Positions 15,136-24,635 are shown, numbered from the stretch's first letter. The stretch: DNA of 64,000 bases from an uncultured bacterium (GCA_902826835.1 CADEGH010000009.1:62001-126000); one strand, 5' to 3'. The notes: generated by a model from the sequence alone, not told the origin. Made by a program: numbers and translations.

Positions 15136-17973
15136 TCAGCGCGGGCCACTTCGACGAATTGCGATCGACTTGATCCACACTTCGGTGGTGCTCCCCGAAC
15201 CGAGGCGCAGTCGGACTTCCTGTTTGGAGGCCGCGGTACCGCCTACCGGCAATCCGAATTCTCGGAATTCATCGGAGGTGCTGGTCAGCACCAGATTCTC
15301 GCGGAGCTCCGGGTCGCAAATACACTCCAAATCCGCCGACCCTTCGAAAGGGAATCCGGCGCGTGCGGCCTTGAGCGCTCTCAAGTCGAGCTTGTAAGTT
15401 TCGTAAGGAGCGCGGGACGGTAACTCGATCGATATCCGGATTTCCGACAGGCCCGGAGCACCCAGCCGCAAATAGTAATGGTCGGATTCCCGGTCGGAAA
15501 TGGAGGCCTGCAAGATATGAGAAACGAACGAGACACCGGAGGCGAAGGGAGTCCTGCCGCGAAAATCCAGGTGCATGATTGCGCTTTCATCATTAATCGA
15601 TCCCTCGTGATGAAGAAGGAACCGCCGCTCGGCTGTCGTTTGTCCCATCCAGGACTCCGGATCAACGGACAGCGCGAGGGCAATTCCACGCAGTAGCTCC
15701 CGCTCCACGAATCGGAAATGGTCCAGCGCGTCACGCTCCTCGGGGTAGTCTTCGATCCGGAGCCGCCATTGCTCGTCGATAGTCGGATCGTCCAGCACCC
15801 CCACGCAACGAGCCAAAGTGCGCCGGCGTTCGAAGTTTCCCTCGAACGTCCACTGAGTTCTCAGCGACTCGGCGGCCCCGTCTTCGGCGGCCAAGCAGCG
15901 ATAGTAGAGGTCCTTCATCAGTCGGTCCTCACGAGAGACCTCGTTTGCGGGGGCCGGGAGTCGGTCGAACAGCCACGGAGGGGCCGCAGCTCCGCCGCCC
16001 GCGCGTCCGGCACTGAGGAGAGTGATGGTCATTCGCTCATAGGCCGGCACCCGAGCATCACTGACCATCCTCAAGCCGGGATTGAACCACCAAGACGAGC
16101 GCCGCAGCAGATCCCAAAGCGCGACGACTGGAACGTCCGCGACACGCCCGGCGCAATGCCACCTGCGCACGATGTGGCTGGCGGCTTCGATGGAAGCGCG
16201 CTCGATCTCGGCGTCCGCGGAATGGTCGCAGAGCGATTCCATGAGGTCCACGGCGTCCTTCGGGGATCCCACGGCACCCAGAAAGCAGATCCAAGTGGTG
16301 CGCTCGAGAACGGACAGCCTGCTATTCCGGGATTCGAGCAAGGCGCGAGGGGAGGCCGACGCAGCGATGTCTTGGGACGCGATCTGGGTCAGCGGCCGCT
16401 CCCACCAGCCGCGTGTCAAATCACGTCGCAAGAAAGTCGACGGCGAGTCAGGCTCTAGAACCGGACCCCCCAGTGACTCCAGTTCTCGCCGGATCCACCG
16501 CCCGAGCAGCGGATCGAAATGGAGGCCTTTATCCCTGATGGTCACGGCGGTGGAGATGCTCGCGCTCTCGTGGCGACCTTGGAGGAGCGCGGTCGCGACG
16601 GGTTCGAGAGGATGACCGGAACCGGCTCGCATCTTGGCCAGATCGTCTTGGAGCGTCCGCGGCAGCAGGAGGTGCAACGGAAAGGACTGGAGCTCCCATC
16701 GCAGGTTCGCGAGAGCACGGAGATCCCCGCTCCGATGGAGATCTTGAGCCAGGTTCCGCGTTCGCACGATGTGCAGGACGCGTGGAAACAGCCATACGGA
16801 GGAGACGAGCGCCAATCCGAGTCCGACCGCCAAAAGAAGAGCCGCGGCATTTCTTCTGGCAAAGTGAAACGCACCCATGATCCGACTCGGGGGCATCGAC
16901 CTCGGGCGGTCGTTCGATTCCAGTAGTCGGAGGTCGTCAATCAGGTCGTTCGCGCTCTGGTAGCGGCCCTCCGGATTGAGACGGGTCATTCTGGCGAGGA
17001 CACTTCGAAGGTAGCGGTATCGGATTCCTCGGCGCCGTCGGTGCCCGTTTCGTGAATCGAGCAACGACAACGGCGAATCGCAAGGGCCCCACTCGTTGCC
17101 AAACACACAGGTACGCCCGGCCAAGACCTCGATCAAGACCAGCCCGAGCGAATAAATGTCCGCGGAAGCCACTCCGGGACGGCCCAGGTGTCGCTCGGGC
17201 GCCGCGTATTTGGGGTTGAGGAAGCGGTCTGTTCCGTGGTCTCCGAACAAGCGGGCGATTCCGAAGTCGAAAATGCGAACACTGCCGAGTGCATCGCCGG
17301 GACGGTCCTTTTCGCGGGTGATCGCCATGTTGTGACTACTGATGTCGTTGTGGTGAATCCCGATGGCATGGGCGGACGCGAGGGCCTGGGCGCACTGAAG
17401 GCCGATTCGAACCACTTCGGCGAGGTGCCGCGAACTGTCTAAGCCGAGGAATTCTCTTCGGACCAGGAGTTCGTCGATGGTGGAACCGACGATTCTCTCC
17501 ATCGTAAAGAAGAATCGAACTTCGTGTTCCCCGCAGCCGTAAAGGGCGGCGATATAGCGGTGGGGAGGAAGTGCCGACATGGCCTCGACCTCGCGACGAA
17601 AAAGCTCTTCCGCGTCGCGCGGCCGATGCTTGCTGTCCACGACCTTGAGCGCGACCTTTCTGGGCGGATCAAGGGAGACCGCCAAATACACGATGCCGAG
17701 ACCCCCACTTCCGAGAAGCCCGACCAGAACATGACCCGGCAGACGAAGCCCGGGCGTAAAGCCGAGGCTTCGTGATCTCGTGTCGGATCGCAATTTGGCA
17801 ATCGCTTCGACCTCCTCGCGCAGGCTCGACAATACCGCGTAGGCCGCTTTGTCGACCCCGGACTTCGCCTTTTCGATCAAGACTTCGATCGCACGAGGAT
17901 CATCCGCGGCCTCTATGAACGCCAGGATCTCGTCGACCAATTGCTCTTCCCGCTTCGAGTGTCGCTCATTCAT
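15136..17973 (-). CDS. Transmembrane serine/threonine protein kinase with large C-terminal sensor region
   Basis: The protein has 945 residues. Residues 1-75 form a helical lead. The kinase domain (~79-350) has a P-loop LGSGGLGIV (88-96), Lys110, catalytic loop HNDISSHN (His208, Asp210, Asn215), DFG 236-238 and APE 258-260. The HRD Arg is replaced by Asn, so it is a non-RD kinase, but the catalytic residues are present. A membrane helix lies at ~376-398. The remaining ~545 residues are probably extracytoplasmic: an Arg-rich helical part with HEAT-like spacing, then a beta-rich end. The start overlaps the end of the sigma-factor gene by eight bases, a pairing common in Planctomycetota. The kinase probably controls that sigma factor. 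Confidence 0.9.
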   Translation of the reverse strand: MNERHSKREEQLVDEILAFIEAADDPRAIEVLIEKAKSGVDKAAYAVLSSLREEVEAIAKLRSDTRSRSLGFTPGLRLPGHVLVGLLGSGGLGIVYLAVSLDPPRKVALKVVDSKHRPRDAEELFRREVEAMSALPPHRYIAALYGCGEHEVRFFFTMERIVGSTIDELLVRREFLGLDSSRHLAEVVRIGLQCAQALASAHAIGIHHNDISSHNMAITREKDRPGDALGSVRIFDFGIARLFGDHGTDRFLNPKYAAPERHLGRPGVASADIYSLGLVLIEVLAGRTCVFGNEWGPCDSPLSLLDSRNGHRRRRGIRYRYLRSVLARMTRLNPEGRYQSANDLIDDLRLLESNDRPRSMPPSRIMGAFHFARRNAAALLLAVGLGLALVSSVWLFPRVLHIVRTRNLAQDLHRSGDLRALANLRWELQSFPLHLLLPRTLQDDLAKMRAGSGHPLEPVATALLQGRHESASISTAVTIRDKGLHFDPLLGRWIRRELESLGGPVLEPDSPSTFLRRDLTRGWWERPLTQIASQDIAASASPRALLESRNSRLSVLERTTWICFLGAVGSPKDAVDLMESLCDHSADAEIERASIEAASHIVRRWHCAGRVADVPVVALWDLLRRSSWWFNPGLRMVSDARVPAYERMTITLLSAGRAGGGAAAPPWLFDRLPAPANEVSREDRLMKDLYYRCLAAEDGAAESLRTQWTFEGNFERRRTLARCVGVLDDPTIDEQWRLRIEDYPEERDALDHFRFVERELLRGIALALSVDPESWMGQTTAERRFLLHHEGSINDESAIMHLDFRGRTPFASGVSFVSHILQASISDRESDHYYLRLGAPGLSEIRISIELPSRAPYETYKLDLRALKAARAGFPFEGSADLECICDPELRENLVLTSTSDEFREFGLPVGGTAASKQEVRLRLGSGSTTEVWIKSIAIRRSGPR

Positions 17974-18550
17974 CGGTTTTCCCCTGCCAGGATCGCCGGA
18001 GCTTGTTTCGCAAACGCTGAACGACGGACTGAGCCGCGATGCGAGACTTGTCCAGAATCGCCGCGACTTCGCGCACAGTGCCGCCTCGAGCGAGTTCTTC
18101 GAGGACCAGTCGCTCGCGCGCGCTCAGGATGCCTTCAATGATCGAGTAGTTCTCGGCGAGCATCGAGGCCTTCGCGGGTGTCCACGGATCCGCAGGATCG
18201 TGACGGTCGACATCTAGGCTCTCTCCTCGAGTGAACGACTGTCGATATCCGAGTTCTTTGATCGAGAAGATCACGGCTCCTTCGTAGAGCTTGCGGCGGG
18301 TGGCGCGATCGGAATCCGCCGCTTTCGCGAGAAATCGAGGACTGATGACGCGCCAAAAAGTCTCGTTCAGCAGGTCATCGGTACCGACTCGACGCGGAAT
18401 CCTACCGAGCCTGTCCATGGTGCCGATGATCGCCGCGAGTCGACCGCACCAGTGAAGTTTCAGCTCGGACAGCGCCGCGGCGTCACCGGCGCGGGCGAGG
18501 TCGATCAGGGATCCGGAGGACTTGACGGTGGAAGCAGGAGTTTCAGACAT
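17966..18550 (-). CDS. ECF-type RNA polymerase sigma factor
   Basis: The protein has 194 residues. Region 2 is recognisable around residues 20-90 (GTDDLLNETFWRV), and region 4 near the C-terminus reads LSARERLVLEELARGGTVREVAAILDKS, followed by AAQSVVQRLRNKLR, a helix-turn-helix for -35 recognition. No anti-sigma factor is adjacent; instead the gene overlaps the kinase gene, which suggests control by phosphorylation, as proposed for kinase-linked ECF groups. It starts 11 bases after the stop of the secreted protein gene 18562-20091. Confidence 0.9.
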   Translation of the reverse strand: MSETPASTVKSSGSLIDLARAGDAAALSELKLHWCGRLAAIIGTMDRLGRIPRRVGTDDLLNETFWRVISPRFLAKAADSDRATRRKLYEGAVIFSIKELGYRQSFTRGESLDVDRHDPADPWTPAKASMLAENYSIIEGILSARERLVLEELARGGTVREVAAILDKSRIAAQSVVQRLRNKLRRSWQGKTDE

Positions 18551-18561
18551 CGTGCGGCCGC

Positions 18562-20091
18562 CTATTGGCCGACCAGGGAAACCGCCGCGGTCAGGCTACC
18601 CGGCGATCCTGAACAGGGGCTCGCCAGAATCAGAGCCTGGAAGTGAATCGTCTGCGGGTACGCGAATGGCCAGATGGTCGACCAGGTGGCGACACCGCTC
18701 GGGGGAATACCGAAGAGCGGAGATTGGAGACCATTCATGACCACTACGAGGTCCTGGTGACCGGGAGGAGTCCCGATGTCGAGGGATCCAAGGCAGGGAA
18801 TCAGGGTGTTTCCGAGATCGAGTGGCGCGGAGAACAAGACATATCCCGCCCCCGGCGGGCCCTGAAATCCGAATTCCAGAGGCTGGCCCAGGGACAAGGA
18901 CCGGGAATACGCGTGCATGCCGTGGCCCGTGCCGTTGATCAACAAGCCCGCATTCGCGGAATTGGCTTGCCCGAGACCTACCTGCCCGGCGCGCCGGGAT
19001 GACAGAGTCAACGCTGGAACGCCGCTCGTGTCCGTGAAGGCGATGAGGACCTCGGAGGTCGGCGTGATCGCGATGTCGGGAAGTCGACCCGAGGTTGTCA
19101 ACGGCACCACCACCCAGGTCCCGCAATTATCGAACACGTAGTCGATCCGCCCGTCGATCCGCTCCATCGCCGCATGCACCTTGCCCTGATGTAGAGTGAT
19201 GCTGCCCCGATCGTACCCCGGCGGGAAGTTCGCAACATTCAGCCATCCACTCCCGGTACGGCGATCGAGGGTGTCGGTCTCGCCGGGCGGCTGGAGATCG
19301 CGCAGGGCAACGACCAAGCCCGGTGCCTGGACGGCGAGCCCTGAAGGTGCGGTGCTCGGAGCCCATGGCCCTACGATTTCCGGCGTGGCCCAGACTCCGC
19401 CGGGGTCGCGGTGGGCGTAGACGAGCTGACCCAGATCCTGGTTTTGGTAGACCACATGAGCGCCACCGGCCGAATCGAAGGCGAGCTGACTCGACTTACC
19501 GACGCGGAGAATCGACTCGATGGTGGTGACCGACCATGTACCGTTCGGCAGGAGTTCGGCGTAACGGGCGTCCTCGGTCGGACCGTAGAAGTAAGCCATG
19601 CCCAGATTGCCGGACGGCGAGAAGGCAATCGCACCTCCATGGGAGCCCTTCCAGTAGTCTCCATTGGTCAATGAGGCTCCCGCGACCACCCAGGAATTCG
19701 CACTGGTACGAGTCCGCACGTATTCGTCTTCCGCGACCGGGTCGGAGAAGGCTGCGAAGGCTTCACCGTTCGGTCCCACTGCCAGCGAGGCGACATTGGA
19801 TCCGGAAGCTCCCACGAGTTCCGGGCTCACCGAGCCCGGATTCGTGCCCGGCATCCAGGTTTTGTATTGCTCGATTCCGCCGACCACTCCGGTCGCGTAG
19901 GAATAGTACAGAATGTGCCTTCGTCCGTTGGGCTCGACCACGAGCGAGCACATGCGATTGAACGGAGTCGAGGGTTGGACGACTTCGGCATTCCATCCCG
20001 GGTGGACACCGGAACCCGTCTGTGCCTGCACGAGAAGACTGGAGCCGACCAATACCGATAGCGACAACGCGAGCGTCGATGGAGACTTCAT
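18562..20091 (-). CDS. Secreted protein, propeller-like repeats plus C-terminal planctomycete-type module
   Basis: The protein has 509 residues from the ATG at 20091, which has GAGGAG upstream and begins a signal peptide (MKSPSTLALSLSVLVGSSLLVQAQ). The body has repeated segments with the rhythm LAVGPNGEAFAAFSDP, AFSPSGNLGMAYFYGP and AFDSAGGAHVVYQNQD, suggesting a beta-propeller of BNR-like repeats. The last ~110 residues (LGQPLEFGFQGPPGAGYVLFS ... IHFQALILASPCSGSP) form a beta-rich module that seems to recur in large secreted proteins of some planctomycete lineages. It is first in the sigma-kinase operon and could be a ligand-binding or surface component of that pathway. Function unknown. Confidence 0.75.
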   Translation of the reverse strand: MKSPSTLALSLSVLVGSSLLVQAQTGSGVHPGWNAEVVQPSTPFNRMCSLVVEPNGRRHILYYSYATGVVGGIEQYKTWMPGTNPGSVSPELVGASGSNVASLAVGPNGEAFAAFSDPVAEDEYVRTRTSANSWVVAGASLTNGDYWKGSHGGAIAFSPSGNLGMAYFYGPTEDARYAELLPNGTWSVTTIESILRVGKSSQLAFDSAGGAHVVYQNQDLGQLVYAHRDPGGVWATPEIVGPWAPSTAPSGLAVQAPGLVVALRDLQPPGETDTLDRRTGSGWLNVANFPPGYDRGSITLHQGKVHAAMERIDGRIDYVFDNCGTWVVVPLTTSGRLPDIAITPTSEVLIAFTDTSGVPALTLSSRRAGQVGLGQANSANAGLLINGTGHGMHAYSRSLSLGQPLEFGFQGPPGAGYVLFSAPLDLGNTLIPCLGSLDIGTPPGHQDLVVVMNGLQSPLFGIPPSGVATWSTIWPFAYPQTIHFQALILASPCSGSPGSLTAAVSLVGQ

Positions 20092-20553
20092 GGTCTCATT
20101 TCTCCTCTGGAACACGATCGCACTCACGACCTCCGAAGTGGGGGCGCGAACGATCCGAGCTGTTTCAGGTGGAAATGAGTCAATCAATCGAAAAAAAATC
20201 GTCCTCGCGAGACGCGCCCCGAAATCCCGACCACCGTTGTCGCCGAGGTACGCCTGACGGCGTCTCCTGACAGCCTGGCCCTGCCACCGGCACGAGGCTG
20301 CTCAGTTTACGAGGACTGGTGCATCACTGAGCGGCCGGACACGAGGACAAAGCAGAGGAGCCGCAATCGACATTCGCGGCGTGGCGCGAAGCGATGATCC
20401 GGTCCAGAAGGGGTTTCGGGCGGCCGACTCCCGGCTCGGCCTGACCGCGGCTTCGGATCGTCGGCCCTCGGCGAGGGCCGGTGCCCGGAACGGCCCCCCG
20501 AAGGCGCAATAGCCCTCCGGAGGGCCCCAACCGAGGAAGCAGTGAGCCCGGAT
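20092..20553. other. Intergenic region, 462 bases
   Basis: No gene is supported. The right half is very GC-rich and holds two perfect hairpins on either strand: CGGCCCTC-GGC-GAGGGCCG (20462-20480) and GCCCTCCGGAGGGC (20512-20525). The second is close to the stop of the CDGSH gene and could terminate it, although no T-run follows. The left part carries the promoter and leader of the secreted protein gene. Confidence 0.45.
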
Positions 20554-20793
20554 TCACGGCAGGGAGGAGTGGGAGCCGTCGCAGAAGGGGGGTTGTTTGG
20601 AGTGCTTGCAGCCGCACCAGGCGACTTTCTTGGCGGCGGGGATTTCGACGCGGAGGGGCGAGAAGGTGCTGCCGCGATGGGAGCCGTCGCAGTACGGTTG
20701 CTTTTGGCTATTGCCGCAGGTGCACCAGGATTTGGGGCCCGGGGTCTCGTCGACGATGATCGGGCGTTTGCAGGGGATGTTGGGCTTGTCCAA
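20554..20793 (-). CDS. Double CDGSH iron-sulfur protein
   Basis: The protein has 79 residues from a TTG start at 20793 with GGAG six bases upstream. The frame is open further upstream but without homology. Two complete CDGSH sites are present: Cys24, Cys26, Cys35, His39 (CTCGNSQKQPYCDGSH) and Cys60, Cys62, Cys71, His75 (CGCKHSKQPPFCDGSH). Each fits the C-x-C-x2-S-x3-P-x-C-D-G-S-H pattern and should hold a [2Fe-2S] cluster with three Cys and one His, as in mitoNEET/Miner2-type proteins. The likely role is electron or cluster transfer in the cytoplasm. It is divergent from the 20885 gene. Confidence 0.9.
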   Translation of the reverse strand: MDKPNIPCKRPIIVDETPGPKSWCTCGNSQKQPYCDGSHRGSTFSPLRVEIPAAKKVAWCGCKHSKQPPFCDGSHSSLP

Positions 20794-20884
20794 GGTAGGC
20801 TCCGGGAAAGAGAATCGCGGGGATGAGATTCGCCGCTTGGGAGAGACTAGGGTTTTCCGGAGACTCCCGCAAGGAGGGTCTGTG

Positions 20885-21190
20885 ATGCCCGATGATTTGA
20901 GCCGCATGATCGACGAAGTGAAGAAGGAGCTCTTTCCGGGCTCAGGCGGGTTCGACCCCGTGCGCAACTGGAACGACCTCGGCCGCCTCGTCTTGGCCCT
21001 GGAAGCGCGAGGCTGCTTCCTCATGACCAACAGCGCCGCCGACCCCGCGGTCAAGCGCATGGCCTCGTTCCACAAATCCACGCCCCGCGGCTTTCCCTGC
21101 GTGGGTTCCTCGGAGTGGGGCCGGTTTGCGACCCATGGGGAAGCCATCCTCCGCGCGGCCCATCAGGCTGTGACCGCTCCCCGCGCCTGA
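20885..21190 (+). CDS. Small conserved-looking protein of unknown function
   Basis: The protein has 101 residues with a strong Shine-Dalgarno (AAGGAGGG seven bases before the ATG). It is soluble, with an N-terminal helix (LSRMIDEVKKELFPGS) and several aromatic and Gly motifs (VRNWNDLGRLVLALEARGCF; TPRGFPCVGSSEWGRFATHGEA). No family is recognised. It lies 37 bases upstream of purM on the same strand and may share its transcript. Confidence 0.65.
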   Translation: MPDDLSRMIDEVKKELFPGSGGFDPVRNWNDLGRLVLALEARGCFLMTNSAADPAVKRMASFHKSTPRGFPCVGSSEWGRFATHGEAILRAAHQAVTAPRA

Positions 21191-21227
21191 ATTCGGCTGC
21201 TAAGTTCGGCCGACCCGGAGCCCATCC

Positions 21228-22331
21228 ATGACCAAGAGCGGACCCGACGCCATCGACTACGGAAAAACGGGAGTGGACACCCGCGCCGCTCATTCTGCCC
21301 TCGGCCGTCTGGGCGTTTCGATCAAAGAGACCCTCAAGCTCCGGGACGGAAAGGCGGTCGGCCGCCCGCTGCGCGGCCTCGGCTACTACGCCAACGTCTT
21401 GGACTTGGGCGGGGGGATGGGCCTCGCGGTGAGTTGCGATGGAGTCGGTACCAAGCTGATGGTGGCCGAGGCCATGGGTCGCTACGACACCATCGGCATC
21501 GACTGCATCGCGATGAACGTCAACGACCTCATCTGCGTCGGGGCCGAACCGATCGCGATGCTCGACTACCTCGGTGTGGGCAAGATCGACTCCGAAGTGT
21601 TTGATCAAGTCGGACGAGGGCTCCTCGAAGGCTGCCGTCGTTCGGGGATCACGATCCCAGGCGGTGAAATCGCGCAAATCGGGGAGATGATCCAAGGCCA
21701 TGGGCCGACCCGCGGCTTCGACATCGTGGGGACGGCGGTCGGCACGGTTCCGACCGATCGCATGCTCTTCGGCCAGGACGTGCGTCCGGGCGATGTCGTC
21801 ATCGGAGTGGCGTCATCGGGACTGCACAGCAACGGGTATACCCTCGCCCGGCGCATCCTCGCGCCCCGCATCGAGGACTACCACCGCTTCGAGCCGGCTC
21901 TCGGTCGGACGGTCGGCGAAGAGATGCTCGAGCCCACCGCGCTTTACGTCAGTCTGGCGGTCGAGCTCTTCCACTCGAAGCGTCCGATCCATGCGGTTTG
22001 CCACATCACTGGCGATGGCTACATGAACCTGACTCGGGTCGAGGCCAAAGTCGGCTTCGTCTTGGACGGCTTCCCCGACTCACCCGCGGTTTTCAAACTC
22101 CTGGAGGAGCGGGGCCGCCTTCCCAAGCACGAGCTCTACGAAGTCTTCAACATGGGAATCGGCCTCTGCTTGATCGGGCCGCCGAGCGAAGCCCAGGCCT
22201 ATTTGGATCTCGCTAAGAAGCACGGATTTTCGGCGTGGCGGCTCGGACGAGTGACCGACGAGGACGGGGTGGTGCGCATTCCGCAGCACAAAGTCGTGGG
22301 CAAGCAGGGCCGTCTCGGCCCCGCGGAGTGA
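21228..22331 (+). CDS. purM: Phosphoribosylformylglycinamidine cyclo-ligase (AIR synthase)
   Basis: The 367-residue protein catalyses ATP-dependent ring closure of FGAM to AIR, step five of de novo purine synthesis. Family signatures are present: IDYGKTGVDTRAAHSALGRL at the N-terminus, MGLAVSCDGVGTKLMVAEAM, DCIAMNVNDLICVGAEPIAMLDY, then PGGEIAQIGEMI and ASSGLHSNGYTLARRIL, and the C-terminal HITGDGYMNLTRVE and FNMGIGLCLI. Length is normal. No other purine gene is adjacent. Confidence 0.95.
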   Translation: MTKSGPDAIDYGKTGVDTRAAHSALGRLGVSIKETLKLRDGKAVGRPLRGLGYYANVLDLGGGMGLAVSCDGVGTKLMVAEAMGRYDTIGIDCIAMNVNDLICVGAEPIAMLDYLGVGKIDSEVFDQVGRGLLEGCRRSGITIPGGEIAQIGEMIQGHGPTRGFDIVGTAVGTVPTDRMLFGQDVRPGDVVIGVASSGLHSNGYTLARRILAPRIEDYHRFEPALGRTVGEEMLEPTALYVSLAVELFHSKRPIHAVCHITGDGYMNLTRVEAKVGFVLDGFPDSPAVFKLLEERGRLPKHELYEVFNMGIGLCLIGPPSEAQAYLDLAKKHGFSAWRLGRVTDEDGVVRIPQHKVVGKQGRLGPAE

Positions 22332-22341
22332 GGGATCCCCC

Positions 22342-23700
22342 TCAGCGCGGATTCCCCGGCCCGAGGAGCACCAACGCGTTGCGGCCGTTCGGGAAATCCC
22401 AGCGAGCGGCCACCGGCGCAGACGCGAGTTGCTCCGGGAACGGCGTCTTGCGGTCGATGCCCACCAAGAGATGACCCGTCGGATGCTCCGCCAGCCACTG
22501 GAGAGCGGTTTCGTACCCCGTTCGGATCAGGACGAGATCCCGGCGCCCCACGTAATGCACCAACGAAGGTGACAGGTCGAGGGTGGCCAACGGAGAACCG
22601 GTCGTTTTCGATTCGAACGACTGGAGAGCCGCTTTGGGGGATTCGCGTTCGTTCCGGGCGAGGGCGAGCCCGATATCGAGGGCGACGAGCCCCCCCATGG
22701 CCAAGACGGTTGCGGGAAGAAGCCACTTGCCCGGTCGCAGTCGACTGATCGTGTATCCACCCCACGGGGCAATCCAAGGAATGAACGGCAGGAGGTAGTG
22801 GCTCTGTTTGCTCGAACTCAGCGAAAAGACGCCGACTCCGAGCAGGGAGGCGGTCACGAGGCTCTTGATCGGCGCAGGGGCGAGGCGAAAGTCACGAATC
22901 ATCCACGGAAGGAGCAGTGCCGCCGGCATGAGCGCGGCGGGCCACTGATAGAGGTAGTAGTACCAAGGACGCAGGTGCAGGACGTTGCCGAACGAAAGTC
23001 GCGCGAGAAGTTCAGAGCGCGTGTTCGGATCGAGATACGCAGGCCCGTAGTAGAGGAGGGTCGCGATCACGGTACCCGAGATCGTCCCGATCGCGGTCGG
23101 CCCGACCAAGAGACGCAGCGATCGGTACTGCCAGGCGAACGCGACGAGCAGCAGGGCGGGAAAGAGCAGGGCGAGGGCCGGGCCTTTGGTCCAGGTCGCT
23201 ATCACTCCGGCACTGGCCGCGAGAAAGAACAACCGGGTCTTCCGCCGATCCCCCGTGACTTCCCGCACCAGCGTGTAGGCCGCGAGCGCTGCGGCGGCCG
23301 CGAGCTGCATCTCCATTTCGCACGATCGGGCCAAGCCGACAAACAGCATTGACGAGAGAAGGAAGATCCCGGTCCAATGGCCACCTCGCTCTCCGACGAT
23401 TCGCCGCGCGATCGCCGCCATGAGCAGCAGCGTGAGCGTGGCCGCCACGAGCGCCGGGACCCGCGCTACCCACTCCGCGCGTGAGCCCGTTGCTCCTACG
23501 AAGAGGGCCACCAGCCCATGAAAGAGTGGAGGTTTGTTCCAGTAGGGCTCGCCCAGAAGGTAGGGGGGCCGAACCCGGCCAGTCGAGAGCATGTCTTCGG
23601 CAACCAGAGGACCGCGAACTTCGGAGGAATCCCAGTGATCGCGGATTCCGAGCCCGAGGCTCAGCAGTATCGTGGCCAGAATGCCGAGGCGAAGGAGCAT
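22342..23700 (-). CDS. ArnT/PMT-like membrane glycosyltransferase
   Basis: The protein has 452 residues from the ATG at 23700, with about ten transmembrane helices. The first periplasmic loop has the GT-C signature layout: acidic residues after helix 1 (IRDHWDSSEVRGPLVAEDML), then GEPYWNKPPLFHGLVAL, as in GT83 enzymes that use polyprenyl-phosphate sugars, such as ArnT. It ends in a small soluble domain. The family transfers sugars to lipid or protein outside the membrane; the substrate here is unknown. The gene is convergent with purM with ten bases between the stops, and divergent from PPK2. Confidence 0.82.
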   Translation of the reverse strand: MLLRLGILATILLSLGLGIRDHWDSSEVRGPLVAEDMLSTGRVRPPYLLGEPYWNKPPLFHGLVALFVGATGSRAEWVARVPALVAATLTLLLMAAIARRIVGERGGHWTGIFLLSSMLFVGLARSCEMEMQLAAAAALAAYTLVREVTGDRRKTRLFFLAASAGVIATWTKGPALALLFPALLLVAFAWQYRSLRLLVGPTAIGTISGTVIATLLYYGPAYLDPNTRSELLARLSFGNVLHLRPWYYYLYQWPAALMPAALLLPWMIRDFRLAPAPIKSLVTASLLGVGVFSLSSSKQSHYLLPFIPWIAPWGGYTISRLRPGKWLLPATVLAMGGLVALDIGLALARNERESPKAALQSFESKTTGSPLATLDLSPSLVHYVGRRDLVLIRTGYETALQWLAEHPTGHLLVGIDRKTPFPEQLASAPVAARWDFPNGRNALVLLGPGNPR

Positions 23701-23781
23701 GCGGTGGGATTCTCGGCGCTCCTTGGCGACTCCCCAAGCAAGATCTCTTGATGATCTCCACTCTCCTGGAAAGCTTCGACC

Positions 23782-24600
23782 ATGAAGACCGCTGCGCGCT
23801 TCGACCATTACCGCGTCCTGCCCGGGGCCAAACTCGACCTTTCGAAAATCGACCAGGAGGGTGACGGCAAACTGGACAAAGACGATGCCAAGGCGCTGTT
23901 CGAAGAGGAGCGCGCCTCCATCATCGCCAGCCAAGAGAAGCTCTACGCCGAGGGTAAACAGAGCCTCCTGATCGTCCTCCAGGCGATGGATGCCGGCGGC
24001 AAAGACGGAACCATCGAGGATGTGTTTAGGGGAGTGAATCCCCAGGGCTGCCGGGTCTCGAGCTTCAAAGTTCCGACCGCCGAGGAATTGGCGCACGACT
24101 TCCTGTGGAGGGTCCACGCGCAGGCTCCCGGCAAGGGGCAAATCACGATCTTCAACCGATCACACTACGAGGACGTCTTGGTGGTGCGGGTGAAGAACAT
24201 CGTTCCGGAGTCGGTGTGGCGCCCCCGTTACGCCCTCATCAACGATTTCGAGCGACTCTTAGCGACCAGCGGGACGCGTGTCCTCAAGTTCTTCCTGCAC
24301 ATATCCAAGAAGGAGCAGAAGAAACGCTTCGAATCCCGGCTCGCGGATGAAAACGATCGCTGGAAATGGTCGCCGGGCGATTTGGTCGAACGCGCGCTTT
24401 GGGATCGCTACGAGGAGGCCTACGAAGGCGCGCTCGGGGAGTGCTCGACCGAAGCGGCGCCGTGGTACGTGATCCCCGCCGACAAGAAGTGGTTGCGCAA
24501 CGCGATGGTGGCCCACCTCGTCGCCGCGATGCTCCGCGACATGGATCCGCGGTTCCCCCCGCCGCTCCCCGATCTGGGCCGAGTGAAGATCCCGGACTGA
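23782..24600 (+). CDS. ppk2: Polyphosphate kinase 2 family protein
   Basis: The 272-residue protein has the PPK2 core: Walker A-like QAMDAGGKDGT (67-77, Lys74), then VFRGVNPQGCRVSSFKVPT, the lid and Walker B region IFNRSHYEDVLV (Asn125-Asp131), VPESVWRPRYALINDFERLL and KFFLHISKKEQKKRFESR. PPK2 enzymes use polyphosphate to phosphorylate nucleotides. Single-domain proteins of this length are usually class I (NDP) or class III (NMP/NDP) enzymes; the class cannot be fixed by eye. It probably links polyphosphate stores to nucleotide energy supply. Confidence 0.92.
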   Translation: MKTAARFDHYRVLPGAKLDLSKIDQEGDGKLDKDDAKALFEEERASIIASQEKLYAEGKQSLLIVLQAMDAGGKDGTIEDVFRGVNPQGCRVSSFKVPTAEELAHDFLWRVHAQAPGKGQITIFNRSHYEDVLVVRVKNIVPESVWRPRYALINDFERLLATSGTRVLKFFLHISKKEQKKRFESRLADENDRWKWSPGDLVERALWDRYEEAYEGALGECSTEAAPWYVIPADKKWLRNAMVAHLVAAMLRDMDPRFPPPLPDLGRVKIPD

Positions 24601-24635
24601 ATTTCAGGCCGAGCTCGACTCGGGCTTGAACCGCA

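Noticed and set aside
20280..20560. GC-rich hairpin-forming segment considered as RNase P RNA, SRP RNA or tmRNA
   Set aside because: None of the conserved core motifs of these RNAs could be found on either strand.
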